NCBI RefSeq assembly: GCF_004341625.1
Contig: NZ_SLZG01000016.1
Coordinates: forward strand, 90,202 to 154,201
Direction: 5' to 3'
Length of the DNA: 64,000 nt
Source: Rhizobium sp. BK376
Lineage (GTDB): Bacteria; Pseudomonadota; Alphaproteobacteria; Rhizobiales; Rhizobiaceae
Below, piece after piece: positions 1 through 8,176 of this stretch. A program made the position numbers and the translations under genes. The notes below the pieces were generated by a model. It was not told where the DNA came from. It ran no database searches and saw only the letters and a list, made by a program, of their open reading frames with translations. The first letter of the stretch is position 1. Each line of letters opens with the position of its first letter.

Positions 1-633
1 GATGTCGGCAATGGTGTATTCTGCTCCCGCCATATATTCGCTTTCCGCAAGGCGGCGATCGAGCACATCGAGCTGGCGCTTCACTTCCATCGCGAAACGG
101 TCGATTGCATATTCGATCTTCGACGGCGCATAGGCATAGAAATGGCCAAAGCCGCCGCCGAGATAGGGCGCGCTGCCCATCTGCCAGAACAGCCAAGACA
201 GGCATTCTGCGCGCTTGGCCGGGTCAGTCGGCAGGAATTCGCCGAACTTTTCCGCGAGATACATCAGGATTGAACCGGATTCGAAAACGCGGATCGGCTT
301 TTCGCTGCTGCGGTCCATCAGCGCCGGTATCTTGGAATTCGGGTTGATGTCGACGAAACCGCTACCGAACTGGTCGCCATCGCCGATCTTGATCAGCCAC
401 GCGTCGTATTCCGCACCGTTGTGGCCAAGCGCCAGCAGCTCTTCCAGCATGATGGTGACCTTCACGCCGTTCGGCGTTCCCAGCGAATACAGCTGGAGGG
501 GATGACGGCCGATCGGCAGTTCCTTGTCATGCGTCGGTCCAGCGATCGGGCGGTTGATATTGGCAAACCGGCCTCCGCTTTCCTTATTCCAGGTCCAGAT
601 CTTCGGGGGCGTATATTCGGACGAATCGGTCAT
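1..633 (-). CDS. yghU: Glutathione-dependent disulfide-bond oxidoreductase (YghU/GST family), 3' end cut by window
   Basis: The gene begins at an ATG at 633-631 and runs off the left edge, so only the first 211 residues are seen. The protein is very close to E. coli YghU as I know it: an N-terminal extension with WTWNK and NINRPIAGPTH, then the thioredoxin-like domain with LYSLGTPNGVKVTIMLEELL, the glutathione-binding stretch NPNSKIPAL and FESGSILMYLAEKFG, and the start of the helical domain with LGGGFGHFYAYAP. YghU-type enzymes bind two glutathiones and reduce disulfides or organic peroxides in the cytoplasm. The identification is firm; the physiological substrate is unknown. It is transcribed away from the LacI gene, with about 265 bases between them. 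Confidence 0.93.
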   Translation of the reverse strand, partial: MTDSSEYTPPKIWTWNKESGGRFANINRPIAGPTHDKELPIGRHPLQLYSLGTPNGVKVTIMLEELLALGHNGAEYDAWLIKIGDGDQFGSGFVDINPNSKIPALMDRSSEKPIRVFESGSILMYLAEKFGEFLPTDPAKRAECLSWLFWQMGSAPYLGGGFGHFYAYAPSKIEYAIDRFAMEVKRQLDVLDRRLAESEYMAGAEYTIADI

Positions 634-826
634 TCCTAAACTCCTGGCGTTTGCTGCTGCGAGCGATCACGAGACCTCGCCTGCTCCCTTGGGACATAAC
701 AGACGCAACCAGCCCTTGTCAGCGGCAAGCGTCTCTCCTGGTGTCATCTGCCGGTTCAAAAAAGATTTACCGAGCGCGTCCGGCCTCACCGAAAGCCGGT
801 CGCCTACCATAGTTTTGATCTTGAGG

Positions 827-844
827 TGAAAAAACCTTTTCCCA
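827..844. promoter_or_regulatory. Second, imperfect LacI-type operator
   Basis: TGAAAAAACCTTTTCCCA is an imperfect copy of the perfect palindrome at 859-876, with the same AAAA/TTTT core. Its start lies 32 bases, about three helical turns, before the start of the other copy. Paired sites on one face of the helix are typical for LacI-family repressors. Inference from sequence symmetry only. Confidence 0.45.
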
Positions 845-845
845 C

Positions 846-874
846 TTGACAGCGACAATGAGAAAAGGTTTTCT
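846..874 (+). promoter_or_regulatory. Candidate promoter of the LacI gene
   Basis: TTGACA at 846-851 is a perfect -35 hexamer. Seventeen bases later lies TTTTCT at 869-874, a weak -10. The spacer and the -10 lie inside the palindrome at 859-876, so a bound repressor would cover the promoter. The expected transcript start, near 881, leaves a very short leader before the Shine-Dalgarno at 888-893. Confidence 0.5.
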
Positions 875-876
875 CA
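859..876. promoter_or_regulatory. LacI-type operator palindrome
   Basis: TGAGAAAAGGTTTTCTCA has perfect 8-base arms around a central GG. It overlaps the putative -10 and lies just before the LacI gene, which suggests autoregulation and control of the sugar operon that follows on the same strand. LacI-family operators commonly have this size and symmetry. Confidence 0.6.
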
Positions 877-898
877 ATCGAAAATTCAGGAGGATAGG

Positions 899-1918
899 CT
901 GAACACAAAAGGAGGAAAGCTCGGGCGAATTACGATCCACGACGTAGCTGCGGCTGCGGATGTCAGTATTTCGACAGCATCGAAGGCACTCAACGACACT
1001 GGCCGCATGGCGGACGAGACGCGGGAGCGGGTAAAGCGAGTTGCGAGCGAAATTGGGTTCCGGCCGAATGCGCTGGCGCGTGGGTTGCTCAGCAAACGCA
1101 GTTTCACGATCGGTCTTCTGACGAACGATACCTATGGGCGATTCACCCTGCCCCTGATGGCCGGGGTGTCCGACGCTCTTGTCGATCATGGCGTGTCTGT
1201 CTTTCTGTGTGCGATCGAGGATGATCCGGCGCTCGGTCAGATCCACGTGGACGCCATGCTCGACAAGCAGGTCGACGGGATTATCGCGACGGGAAAGCGC
1301 GTGGATAGACGGTTACCTGTCGATCTGTCGAACCTGTCCGTTCCGGTGGTCTACGCCTTCACCGAGGGAGATCAGGAGAGCGTGACGTTTCGGTCGGATG
1401 ACGCCCAGGGCGCAACGCTTGCCACCGAATGGCTGATGAAATGCGGACGTCGCCGTTTGTTGCATATTACCGGCCCGGAGCAATTCTTCTCGGTGCGGGA
1501 GCGTGCCAATGCTTTCTGCAAGGTGGCAGGCGAAAGTGAGCCTGTAATGTTCGGCGCTTGGTCCGAGAGTTGGGGACATGAGGCCGTTGAAAAGACATGG
1601 AGCCGCGAAGACGATAAGCCGGATGGCATCTTCTGCGGCAACGACCAGATCGCCCGCGGGGTGATCGACGCGCTTCGGGAACGCGGCGTTCGTGTCCCGC
1701 AGGAGGTGTCGGTGGTCGGTTTCGACAATTGGGAAATCGTCGCCGACCAGACAAGGCCGCCGCTAACGACTGTCGACATGGAGTTGAAGGAGCTTGGGCG
1801 ACAGGCGGGCCTGACTGTTCTTGCGCTTGCGGAGGGGCGTCAGGTCGAGCCGGGTGTCAGGAAACTGCCGTGCCGACTCGTCGTGCGGCAATCATGCGGG
1901 GCCGATGAAAGCCCCTAA
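899..1918 (+). CDS. LacI-family transcriptional regulator, probable CTG start
   Basis: This is a repressor of the LacI/GalR family: an N-terminal helix-turn-helix (ITIHDVAAAADVSISTASKAL, about residues 11-31), a hinge helix ending in NALARGL, and a periplasmic-binding-protein-like effector domain. The first ATG in frame, at 1007, would remove most of the DNA-binding helices. Between 839 and 1007 there is no in-frame ATG, GTG or TTG and no stop. AGGAGG at 888-893 lies five bases before CTG at 899, giving a 339-residue protein of normal family length, so I place the start there. It precedes the sugar importer and GH127 genes and probably senses their substrate or a breakdown product. Confidence 0.85.
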   Translation: MNTKGGKLGRITIHDVAAAADVSISTASKALNDTGRMADETRERVKRVASEIGFRPNALARGLLSKRSFTIGLLTNDTYGRFTLPLMAGVSDALVDHGVSVFLCAIEDDPALGQIHVDAMLDKQVDGIIATGKRVDRRLPVDLSNLSVPVVYAFTEGDQESVTFRSDDAQGATLATEWLMKCGRRRLLHITGPEQFFSVRERANAFCKVAGESEPVMFGAWSESWGHEAVEKTWSREDDKPDGIFCGNDQIARGVIDALRERGVRVPQEVSVVGFDNWEIVADQTRPPLTTVDMELKELGRQAGLTVLALAEGRQVEPGVRKLPCRLVVRQSCGADESP

Positions 1919-1969
1919 GGGGAATTGGGAAACGGCGCGAAGGAGACGCGCCACAACGGGAGGAATGTC

Positions 1970-3208
1970 ATGATCAAGCGTCTACTGGCCGCGACCGGCA
2001 TCGCGACCTTATGCCTGGTATCAGCCGCTTCGGCGGGCGAAACCATTCAGATGTGGGTCCGGTCCGGCATCGGAGACTCTTTCAAGAAGGTCGTCGAGGG
2101 CTATAACGCCAGTCACAACAACAAGGTGGAGGCGACGGAAGTCCCCTTCTCGGAACTGGTGCAGAAATATGCGACCGCGATTGCCGGCGGCCAGGCGCCC
2201 GATGCGCTTTCGATGGACCTTATTTATACACCGGCCTTTGCCGCTGCCGGCCAGCTTGAAGACCTGACGGACTGGGCAAAGAGCCTGCCCTATTTCAATT
2301 CGCTTTCGCCATCGCATGTTCGCTTGGGGACTTACCAAGGCCACATCTATGGCCTGCCTCTTTCGGTCGAGACCTCCGTATTCGCCTGGAACAAGGATCT
2401 CTACAAGAAAGCGGGTCTCGATCCGGACAGGGCGCCGACCACCTGGGACGAGATCGAATCCAATGCCGAAAAGATCCGCAAGCTTGGGGATGATACCTAC
2501 GGCTTCTACTTCTCCGGCGGCGGTTGCGGCGGCTGCATGATCTTCACCTTCACACCCCTCATCTGGGGTGCCGGCGCGGATATCCTTTCCGATGATGGTA
2601 AGAAGGCAACGCTCGATACGCCTGAAATGCGAAAGGCGGTCGGATACTATCGCGACATGATCAAGAAGGACCTCGTGCCTGCCGGCGCTGCCAGCGACAA
2701 CGGCGCAAACTTCCTGACCTTCACCAACGGCAAGATCGGCCAGCAGAGCCTCGGCGCCTTTGCGATCGGCACGCTGGTGACGCAGCATCCGGACATCAAT
2801 TTCGGCGTGACGCTGATCCCTGGCGTCAACGGCAAGCCGTCCTCATTTGCTGGCGGCGACAACTTCGTCATCACCAAGGGGACGAAGAAGATCGCGGCAG
2901 TGAAGGATTTCCTTGAATATATCTATTCAATGGACGGCCAGAAGATCATGGCAAAATACGGCAGTCTGCCGACACGCGGTGATATCGCCGACAAGGTGCT
3001 TGAGGGGCTCGATCCCAGAATGCAGGTCGGCCTGAAGGCGATTTCGGTCGCAAAGACGCCCTATACGCTGCAGTTCAACGACCTGATCAACAGCGCCAAC
3101 GGCCCCTGGGCGACTTTCACCAACGCAGCAATGTTCAGCGATGACGTCGACGGCGCATTTGCCAATGCACAGTCGGAAATGCAGTCGATCATAGACAGCG
3201 GCCAATAA
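1970..3208 (+). CDS. Sugar ABC transporter substrate-binding protein (family 1, UgpB/MalE-like)
   Basis: A 412-residue periplasmic binding protein of a CUT1-type carbohydrate importer. The signal peptide MIKRLLAATGIATLCLVSAA ends in an Ala-Ser-Ala-Gly region before ETIQMWVRSG. I prefer the ATG at 1970, preceded by GGGAGG at 1958-1963, over an in-frame start 15 codons upstream. The mature protein has the usual family-1 order, with an early VEATEVPFSEL strand and late SFAGGDNFVITKG and LPTRGDI segments. A cysteine cluster (GGGCGGCMIF, near residues 183-192) is unusual for the family and could form a disulfide. Two permeases, a GH127 enzyme and an ATPase follow, which suggests a plant-derived oligosaccharide as ligand. 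Confidence 0.92.
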   Translation: MIKRLLAATGIATLCLVSAASAGETIQMWVRSGIGDSFKKVVEGYNASHNNKVEATEVPFSELVQKYATAIAGGQAPDALSMDLIYTPAFAAAGQLEDLTDWAKSLPYFNSLSPSHVRLGTYQGHIYGLPLSVETSVFAWNKDLYKKAGLDPDRAPTTWDEIESNAEKIRKLGDDTYGFYFSGGGCGGCMIFTFTPLIWGAGADILSDDGKKATLDTPEMRKAVGYYRDMIKKDLVPAGAASDNGANFLTFTNGKIGQQSLGAFAIGTLVTQHPDINFGVTLIPGVNGKPSSFAGGDNFVITKGTKKIAAVKDFLEYIYSMDGQKIMAKYGSLPTRGDIADKVLEGLDPRMQVGLKAISVAKTPYTLQFNDLINSANGPWATFTNAAMFSDDVDGAFANAQSEMQSIIDSGQ

Positions 3209-3212
3209 GTCT

Positions 3213-3232
3213 CTCCCGGCCGTGGCCGGAGG
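3213..3232 (+). terminator. GC-rich intercistronic hairpin after the binding-protein gene
   Basis: CCGGC (3216-3220) pairs with GCCGG (3225-3229) around a CGTG loop, extended imperfectly outward. It starts five bases after the binding-protein stop and has no T tract, so it more likely stabilises or partly attenuates the transcript than ends it. Confidence 0.4.
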
Positions 3233-3281
3233 GTGTGGCAGCCTTCCGGTCGATTTCTCATCCATCATGCGGAGTGTTCAA

Positions 3282-4202
3282 ATGACCGCTGCCGGTCGAA
3301 CAGATGCGTCGCCTGTGCGTCGACGAAGACGCAGGAAGGCGGGTTGGCGCGGGCTTTTCTACATCGCCCCTGCCATGGCGCTGGTGATCGTGTTTTTCGT
3401 CATACCTGTCATCTTCACCGGCTGGATGAGCCTGCACAACTGGCCCTTGATGGGCGCCTCGCGCTGGATCGGCTTTGCGAACTATACCCGTATGTTGCAC
3501 GACAACCGCTTCATGACCGCTCTGGGCTTCACCGCCAATTATACGATCGTCGTGACGATCGCGATCTTCGCCATCGCATTTCCGCTCGCGATCTTCGTAG
3601 AGCGCGAACGGCGCTTCGTCAGCACCTATCGAACGATCATCTTCCTGCCCGTTGTCGTCGGCCTCGCCACCGCATCGCTGCTTTGGGTATGGCTCGCCAA
3701 CGTCGACAGCGGCTTCATCGGCCCGGCATTGAAGGCGCTCGGCCTGGTCGAGAAAAACCCCAATCTGCTGGCGAGCTTCGACACGGCATTCCTGACCGTC
3801 ATCGTCATGGTCGTCTGGAAGATCGCCGGGTTCACCATGGTCATCCTCCTGACCGGCTTGCAGGCGATTCCATCAGAACTGACGGAAGCGGCTCGCATCG
3901 ACGGCGCTGGCCGCTGGCAACGCTTCCGCCATCTGACGCTGCCGCTGATGCGCAAGACCATTGCGCTCGCGCTCATCGTCTCGGTGACGGGTTCGATCCT
4001 TGCCTTTGACCAGTTCTACATCATGACATCGGGCGGACCGCAGAACCGGATGATCTCCGTCGTCTACTACATCTTCATCCAGTCATTCGTGTCCTTCAAT
4101 CTCGGCTACGGTGCCGCCCTCTCGATCGCGCTGCTCGCCATTCTCGTCATCATCAGCGTTGCGCAGCTCTGGCTGCTCAGGGTCGGGGAGGAACGGCCAT
4201 GA
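3282..4202 (+). CDS. Sugar ABC transporter permease (MalF/UgpA type)
   Basis: A 306-residue inner-membrane permease with a basic cytoplasmic start (VRRRRRRKAGWR), then six hydrophobic segments beginning with FYIAPAMALVIVFFVIPVIF. The EAA loop that docks the ATPase is EAARIDGAGRWQRFRHLTLPL, near residues 205-225. I chose the ATG at 3282 because GGAG lies seven bases upstream; in-frame starts at 3222 and 3267 lack this. Its stop overlaps the next permease start by four bases (ATGA), indicating translational coupling. It belongs with the binding protein at 1970 and the ATPase at 7017. Confidence 0.92.
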   Translation: MTAAGRTDASPVRRRRRRKAGWRGLFYIAPAMALVIVFFVIPVIFTGWMSLHNWPLMGASRWIGFANYTRMLHDNRFMTALGFTANYTIVVTIAIFAIAFPLAIFVERERRFVSTYRTIIFLPVVVGLATASLLWVWLANVDSGFIGPALKALGLVEKNPNLLASFDTAFLTVIVMVVWKIAGFTMVILLTGLQAIPSELTEAARIDGAGRWQRFRHLTLPLMRKTIALALIVSVTGSILAFDQFYIMTSGGPQNRMISVVYYIFIQSFVSFNLGYGAALSIALLAILVIISVAQLWLLRVGEERP

Positions 4203-5062
4203 GCCTTTCCAAACAGCGCCGCGCCCGCAAGGCCCTTCGCGCCAACACAACCTATCATGTCATCGGAATCGTCGTATCGATCTTCTTTGCGGCACCGTTC
4301 ATCATTACTTTCCTGTCGTCTTTCCGGCATGGCACAGAGGCAAGCCTTGCGCCCCTGCCACCCTGGCCGACAACGGGATTCAGCATCGATTCCTATAAGC
4401 TGCTGGATACGTTCGGGGCTGGCATCTGGCGCCATACACTGAACTCGCTGGTGGTCTCGATCGCGACCGTCGTCCTGACCGTCGCGGTGAGCCTGCTGGC
4501 CGGCTATGGCTTCTCCCGCTACCGGTTCCCGCTGAAGAACATGCTGTTCGTGCTGATTATCGCAACGCTGATGATCCCGTTTCAGTCGATCCTCACGCCG
4601 CTCTTTATCATCCTCGCAAGGCTCGGATTGAACAATTCGCTGCTGGGGCTGACGCTCGTCTACGTGACGCTGCAGCTTCCCTTCTCCGTCTTCATGATGC
4701 GCAACGCCTTCGACGCCGTGCCGAAGGAGATCGAGGAAGCGGCCCGGATCGATGGCGCGCGTGACCTGAGGCTGCTTGCCCGCGTGCTGCTGCCACTTGT
4801 CTTGCCGGGCGTCGCCACCGTTGCGATCTTCGCCTTTCTGAACGCCTGGAACGAGTTCCTCGCCGCTCTCGTCCTGCTCTCCAGCAACGAGAAATACACA
4901 CTGCCCGTTTTGATGACGGCCGTGCGCGCCGGGCGTCTTGGCGCCATCAACTGGGGCGCGGTCCAAGCCGGTGTCGTTGTCATGACGATCCCTTGCCTCA
5001 TCGTCTTCCTGCTTCTGCAACGCTACTACATGCGCGGGCTGATGGCCGGCGCAGTGAAATGA
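4199..5062 (+). CDS. Sugar ABC transporter permease (MalG/UgpE type)
   Basis: A 287-residue partner permease with six membrane spans. Its EAA loop, IEEAARIDGARDLRLLARVL (about residues 177-196), is the ATPase contact of the CUT1 family. The C-terminus ends QRYYMRGLMAGAVK, which matches the usual MalG-type ending (YYxxGLxxGAVK). The start codon overlaps the stop of the first permease. With that protein it forms the membrane channel of the importer; a GH127 enzyme follows after 12 bases. Confidence 0.93.
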   Translation: MSLSKQRRARKALRANTTYHVIGIVVSIFFAAPFIITFLSSFRHGTEASLAPLPPWPTTGFSIDSYKLLDTFGAGIWRHTLNSLVVSIATVVLTVAVSLLAGYGFSRYRFPLKNMLFVLIIATLMIPFQSILTPLFIILARLGLNNSLLGLTLVYVTLQLPFSVFMMRNAFDAVPKEIEEAARIDGARDLRLLARVLLPLVLPGVATVAIFAFLNAWNEFLAALVLLSSNEKYTLPVLMTAVRAGRLGAINWGAVQAGVVVMTIPCLIVFLLLQRYYMRGLMAGAVK

Positions 5063-5074
5063 CTTTCAAGAGAA

Positions 5075-7015
5075 ATGGATGAAACCATGACAAACACCAC
5101 GAGAGACCGCCAGTTCCGTCCCCTCCCCGTTCCCAGCGTCGATCTCTACGGCCTCTTCGGCGACCGCCAGGACGCCATCTGTGACTCAACCGCGAAGACA
5201 TTGCTCGACCGCTGTGTCGAAGCCGGCATGGTGCGGGCGATCGACGTCAGCCAACCAAGCCCGGGCATCGTCATACCCATTCAGCCCTGGGGCGGCACGA
5301 CCCAGATGTTTTGGGACAGCGACCTTGGAAAATCGATCGAGACTGTCGCCTACTCGCTTTATCGTCGCGCCAATCCCGAGCTCGAGGCTCGCGTCGATGC
5401 GATCATCGACCTCTACGAGAAGATGCAGGACGAAGACGGTTATCTGAATGCCTGGTTCCAGCGTGTCCAACCCGATCGCCGCTGGACCAATCTGCGCGAT
5501 CATCACGAGCTCTACTGCGCCGGCCACCTCATCGAGGGCGCCGTCGCCTACTATCAAGCGACCGGAAAGCGCAAGCTCTTGGATATCATGAGCCGCTACG
5601 CCGACTACATGATCAAGATCTTCGGGCGTGGCGAGGGCCAGATTGCCGGCTATTGCGGCCACGAGGAGATCGAGTTGGCCCTGATCAAGCTTGCCCGCGT
5701 AACCGGCGAGAAGAAGTATCTTGATCTCTCGAAATACTTCATCGACGAACGCGGCACCGAGCCGCATTTCTTCACCGCGGAAGCCGTCCGTGACGGACGT
5801 GACGCGGCCGACTTCCACCAGAAGACCTATCAGTATGGACAGGCGCATCAGCCGGTGCGCGAGCAGAAGAAGGTCGTCGGCCACGCCGTGCGCGCGATGT
5901 ATCTCTATTCCGGCATGGCCGATATCGCCACTGAGTACAATGACGACAGCCTGACCGCGGCGCTGGAGACACTGTGGGACGACCTGACGACGAAGCAGAT
6001 GTATGTGACCGGCGGCATCGGCCCCGCGGCGGCCAACGAAGGCTTCACCGACTATTACGATTTGCCGAACGAAAGCGCCTATGCGGAGACCTGCGCCTCC
6101 GTCGGTCTGGTTTTCTGGGCGAACCGCATGCTCGGCCGCGGCCCGAACCGGCGCTATGCTGATGTCATGGAACAGGCGCTCTATAACGGCGCGATGGCCG
6201 GACTTTCGCTCGATGGCAAGACGTTCTTCTATGAGAACCCGCTCGAAAGCGCCGGCAAGCATCACCGCTGGGTCTGGCACCATTGCCCCTGCTGCCCGCC
6301 GAACATCGCCCGTCTGCTCGCCTCCGTCGGCTCCTATATGTATGCGATCGCCGAAGACGAGATCGCGGTGCACCTCTACGGCGAAAGCAAGGCCCGCTTC
6401 GAGCTTGCCGGGGCAAGAGTAGAGCTCGCGCAGAAGACCAACTATCCCTGGGACGGTGCGATCCGCTTCGATGTCACGACTGACAAACCTGCGCGCTTTG
6501 CCCTCTCGCTCCGGATCCCGGAATGGGCGGATGGGTCGGCGCTCAAGGTCAACGGCGAAACCGTCGATATCCAGTCCATAAGCGTCGACGGCTATGCCCG
6601 CATCGAACGTGAATGGAAGAGCGGCGACAACGTCGATCTCAATATTCCGCTTGAAACGCGAGCACTTTTCGCCAACCCGCTCGTGCGCCAGGATGCGGGC
6701 CGTACCGCGCTCATGCGCGGCCCAATGGTCTATTGCGTCGAGGCGACAGACAACGGCGCAGGTCTCAACGGCATCGAACTCGCAGGCGACGTGTCCAGGG
6801 CAACGACAAGCGAAATCGCAGGGCTGCGCGGGGCCATCGCGCTCGATCTTCCCGTCAGGCGCGACGAGGCGGACTGGGGCAATGCACTCTACCGGACCAC
6901 GCCGCCCAAGACCAGGGATGCCACGGTGCGCTTCGTGCCCTATCCTTTCTGGGACAACAGGCAGCCCGGCGAGATGCTCGTCTGGGTTCGAGCGGGCGAA
7001 CGTCACGGTGAGTAA
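5075..7015 (+). CDS. GH127-family glycoside hydrolase, probable beta-L-arabinofuranosidase (DUF1680)
   Basis: A 646-residue protein of the DUF1680/GH127 family, an (alpha/alpha)6 barrel followed by beta-sandwich domains. In the characterised enzyme HypBA1 of Bifidobacterium, zinc is held by one Glu and three Cys, and a Cys is the nucleophile. The matching residues are present here: Glu338 and Cys340 (ETCAS) and the cluster Cys404, Cys406, Cys407 (HCPCCPPN). There is no signal peptide, so it should act in the cytoplasm on an imported arabinoside. ATG at 5075 and at 5087 are both possible starts with weak Shine-Dalgarno sites. It sits between permease and ATPase genes of one importer, so uptake and hydrolysis are probably co-expressed. 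Exact substrate linkage is not proven. Confidence 0.88.
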   Translation: MDETMTNTTRDRQFRPLPVPSVDLYGLFGDRQDAICDSTAKTLLDRCVEAGMVRAIDVSQPSPGIVIPIQPWGGTTQMFWDSDLGKSIETVAYSLYRRANPELEARVDAIIDLYEKMQDEDGYLNAWFQRVQPDRRWTNLRDHHELYCAGHLIEGAVAYYQATGKRKLLDIMSRYADYMIKIFGRGEGQIAGYCGHEEIELALIKLARVTGEKKYLDLSKYFIDERGTEPHFFTAEAVRDGRDAADFHQKTYQYGQAHQPVREQKKVVGHAVRAMYLYSGMADIATEYNDDSLTAALETLWDDLTTKQMYVTGGIGPAAANEGFTDYYDLPNESAYAETCASVGLVFWANRMLGRGPNRRYADVMEQALYNGAMAGLSLDGKTFFYENPLESAGKHHRWVWHHCPCCPPNIARLLASVGSYMYAIAEDEIAVHLYGESKARFELAGARVELAQKTNYPWDGAIRFDVTTDKPARFALSLRIPEWADGSALKVNGETVDIQSISVDGYARIEREWKSGDNVDLNIPLETRALFANPLVRQDAGRTALMRGPMVYCVEATDNGAGLNGIELAGDVSRATTSEIAGLRGAIALDLPVRRDEADWGNALYRTTPPKTRDATVRFVPYPFWDNRQPGEMLVWVRAGERHGE

Positions 7016-7016
7016 G

Positions 7017-8090
7017 ATGGCCGATACCGGTGTAGTGCTGACCGATATCCGCAAAAATTTCGGCAGCCTTGAGGTGATCCACGGCATCGATCTCGAGATC
7101 GCCGAGGGCTCCTTTGTCGTCTTCGTCGGCCCGTCCGGTTGCGGCAAGTCGACATTGCTTCGCATGATTGCCGGTCTTGAAGACGTGACGGATGGCGAGA
7201 TCGAGATCAAGGGGCGCAATGTCACTGATCTCGATCCCTCCGACCGCGGCATCGCCATGGTCTTCCAGTCCTACGCGCTCTACCCACACATGAGCGTTCG
7301 CGAAAATCTCGCCTTCGGCCTCAAGATGGCGCGGACGCAGGCGGCCGAAATCGGCATGCGCGTCAAGGCAGCGTCCTCGATCCTGAAGATCGACCATCTT
7401 CTGGAACGCCGGCCGGGCCAGCTATCCGGCGGCCAGCGCCAACGTGTCGCGATCGGCCGCGCCATCGTGCGCAAGCCGGATGTCTTCCTCTTCGATGAGC
7501 CACTGTCGAACCTGGATGCGGAACTGCGTGTCTCGATGCGTATCGAGATCGCCCGCCTGCATCGCGAGCTCGGCAACACGATGATCTATGTGACGCATGA
7601 TCAGACCGAGGCCATGACGCTGGCTGACAAGATCGTCGTCCTGCGTGACGGTCGGATCGAGCAGACCGGAACGCCACGGGAAGTCTATGAGGACCCCGCG
7701 AATATCTTCGTGGCCGGCTTCATCGGTTCACCACGAATGAACCTCCTGCAAGCCACTTGGGACAGCGATGGGGCAATACGCCTCGGCGCCAACCGGCTGT
7801 CGTCTGCAATCACGGCAGGCAGTCTGTTGCCGGGCGACAAGCTGACATTCGGTATCCGTCCCGAACATTTTACGCTTTGCGCAGGCGGAGCAGAAGCCTT
7901 GCCGGCCAAGGTGGATTTTTCGGAGTATCTCGGAGGAACGCAATATCTGTATTGCCAGCTGGAGGATGGCCAGTCGGTTACGGTCGAATACCGCTCATCC
8001 GCTCCGATCGCCGCCGGCGAGCCGGTTCACCTTGGCTGCTCACCCGCGGACAGGCGGTTCTTCGATGCCGAGGGGCGACGTCTCTTGTGA
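7017..8090 (+). CDS. Sugar ABC transporter ATPase (MalK/UgpC type)
   Basis: A 357-residue ATPase with the full motif set: Walker A GPSGCGKST (residues 38-46), Q-loop VFQSYALYPHMSV, signature LSGGQRQRVAIGRAI, Walker B FLFDEPLSNLD and switch histidine YVTHDQTEAM. The C-terminal about 110 residues form the TOBE/OB regulatory domain typical of CUT1 importers (FGIRPEHF). The frame stays open far upstream inside the GH127 gene, but the ATG at 7017, one base after that gene's stop, gives the normal N-terminus; a GTG at 7008 is also possible. It energises the two permeases encoded at 3282 and 4199. Confidence 0.93.
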   Translation: MADTGVVLTDIRKNFGSLEVIHGIDLEIAEGSFVVFVGPSGCGKSTLLRMIAGLEDVTDGEIEIKGRNVTDLDPSDRGIAMVFQSYALYPHMSVRENLAFGLKMARTQAAEIGMRVKAASSILKIDHLLERRPGQLSGGQRQRVAIGRAIVRKPDVFLFDEPLSNLDAELRVSMRIEIARLHRELGNTMIYVTHDQTEAMTLADKIVVLRDGRIEQTGTPREVYEDPANIFVAGFIGSPRMNLLQATWDSDGAIRLGANRLSSAITAGSLLPGDKLTFGIRPEHFTLCAGGAEALPAKVDFSEYLGGTQYLYCQLEDGQSVTVEYRSSAPIAAGEPVHLGCSPADRRFFDAEGRRLL

Positions 8091-8176
8091 CGCATTGTCA
8101 GCATCAGGGCGATGACCGGTTGCCAAAGGGGAATGACGGCTGATAGTCAGTATACCCATCCGCCTGATTTCCACAG

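Noticed and set aside
1007..1918. LacI gene starting at the first ATG
   Set aside because: This start cuts off most of the helix-turn-helix and has no ribosome site, whereas CTG 899 has an ideal one.
5186..7258. A 690-codon open frame antisense to the GH127 gene and the ATPase start
   Set aside because: It mirrors the codon pattern of a real high-GC gene on the other strand, has no ribosome site, crosses a gene boundary and shows no protein motif.
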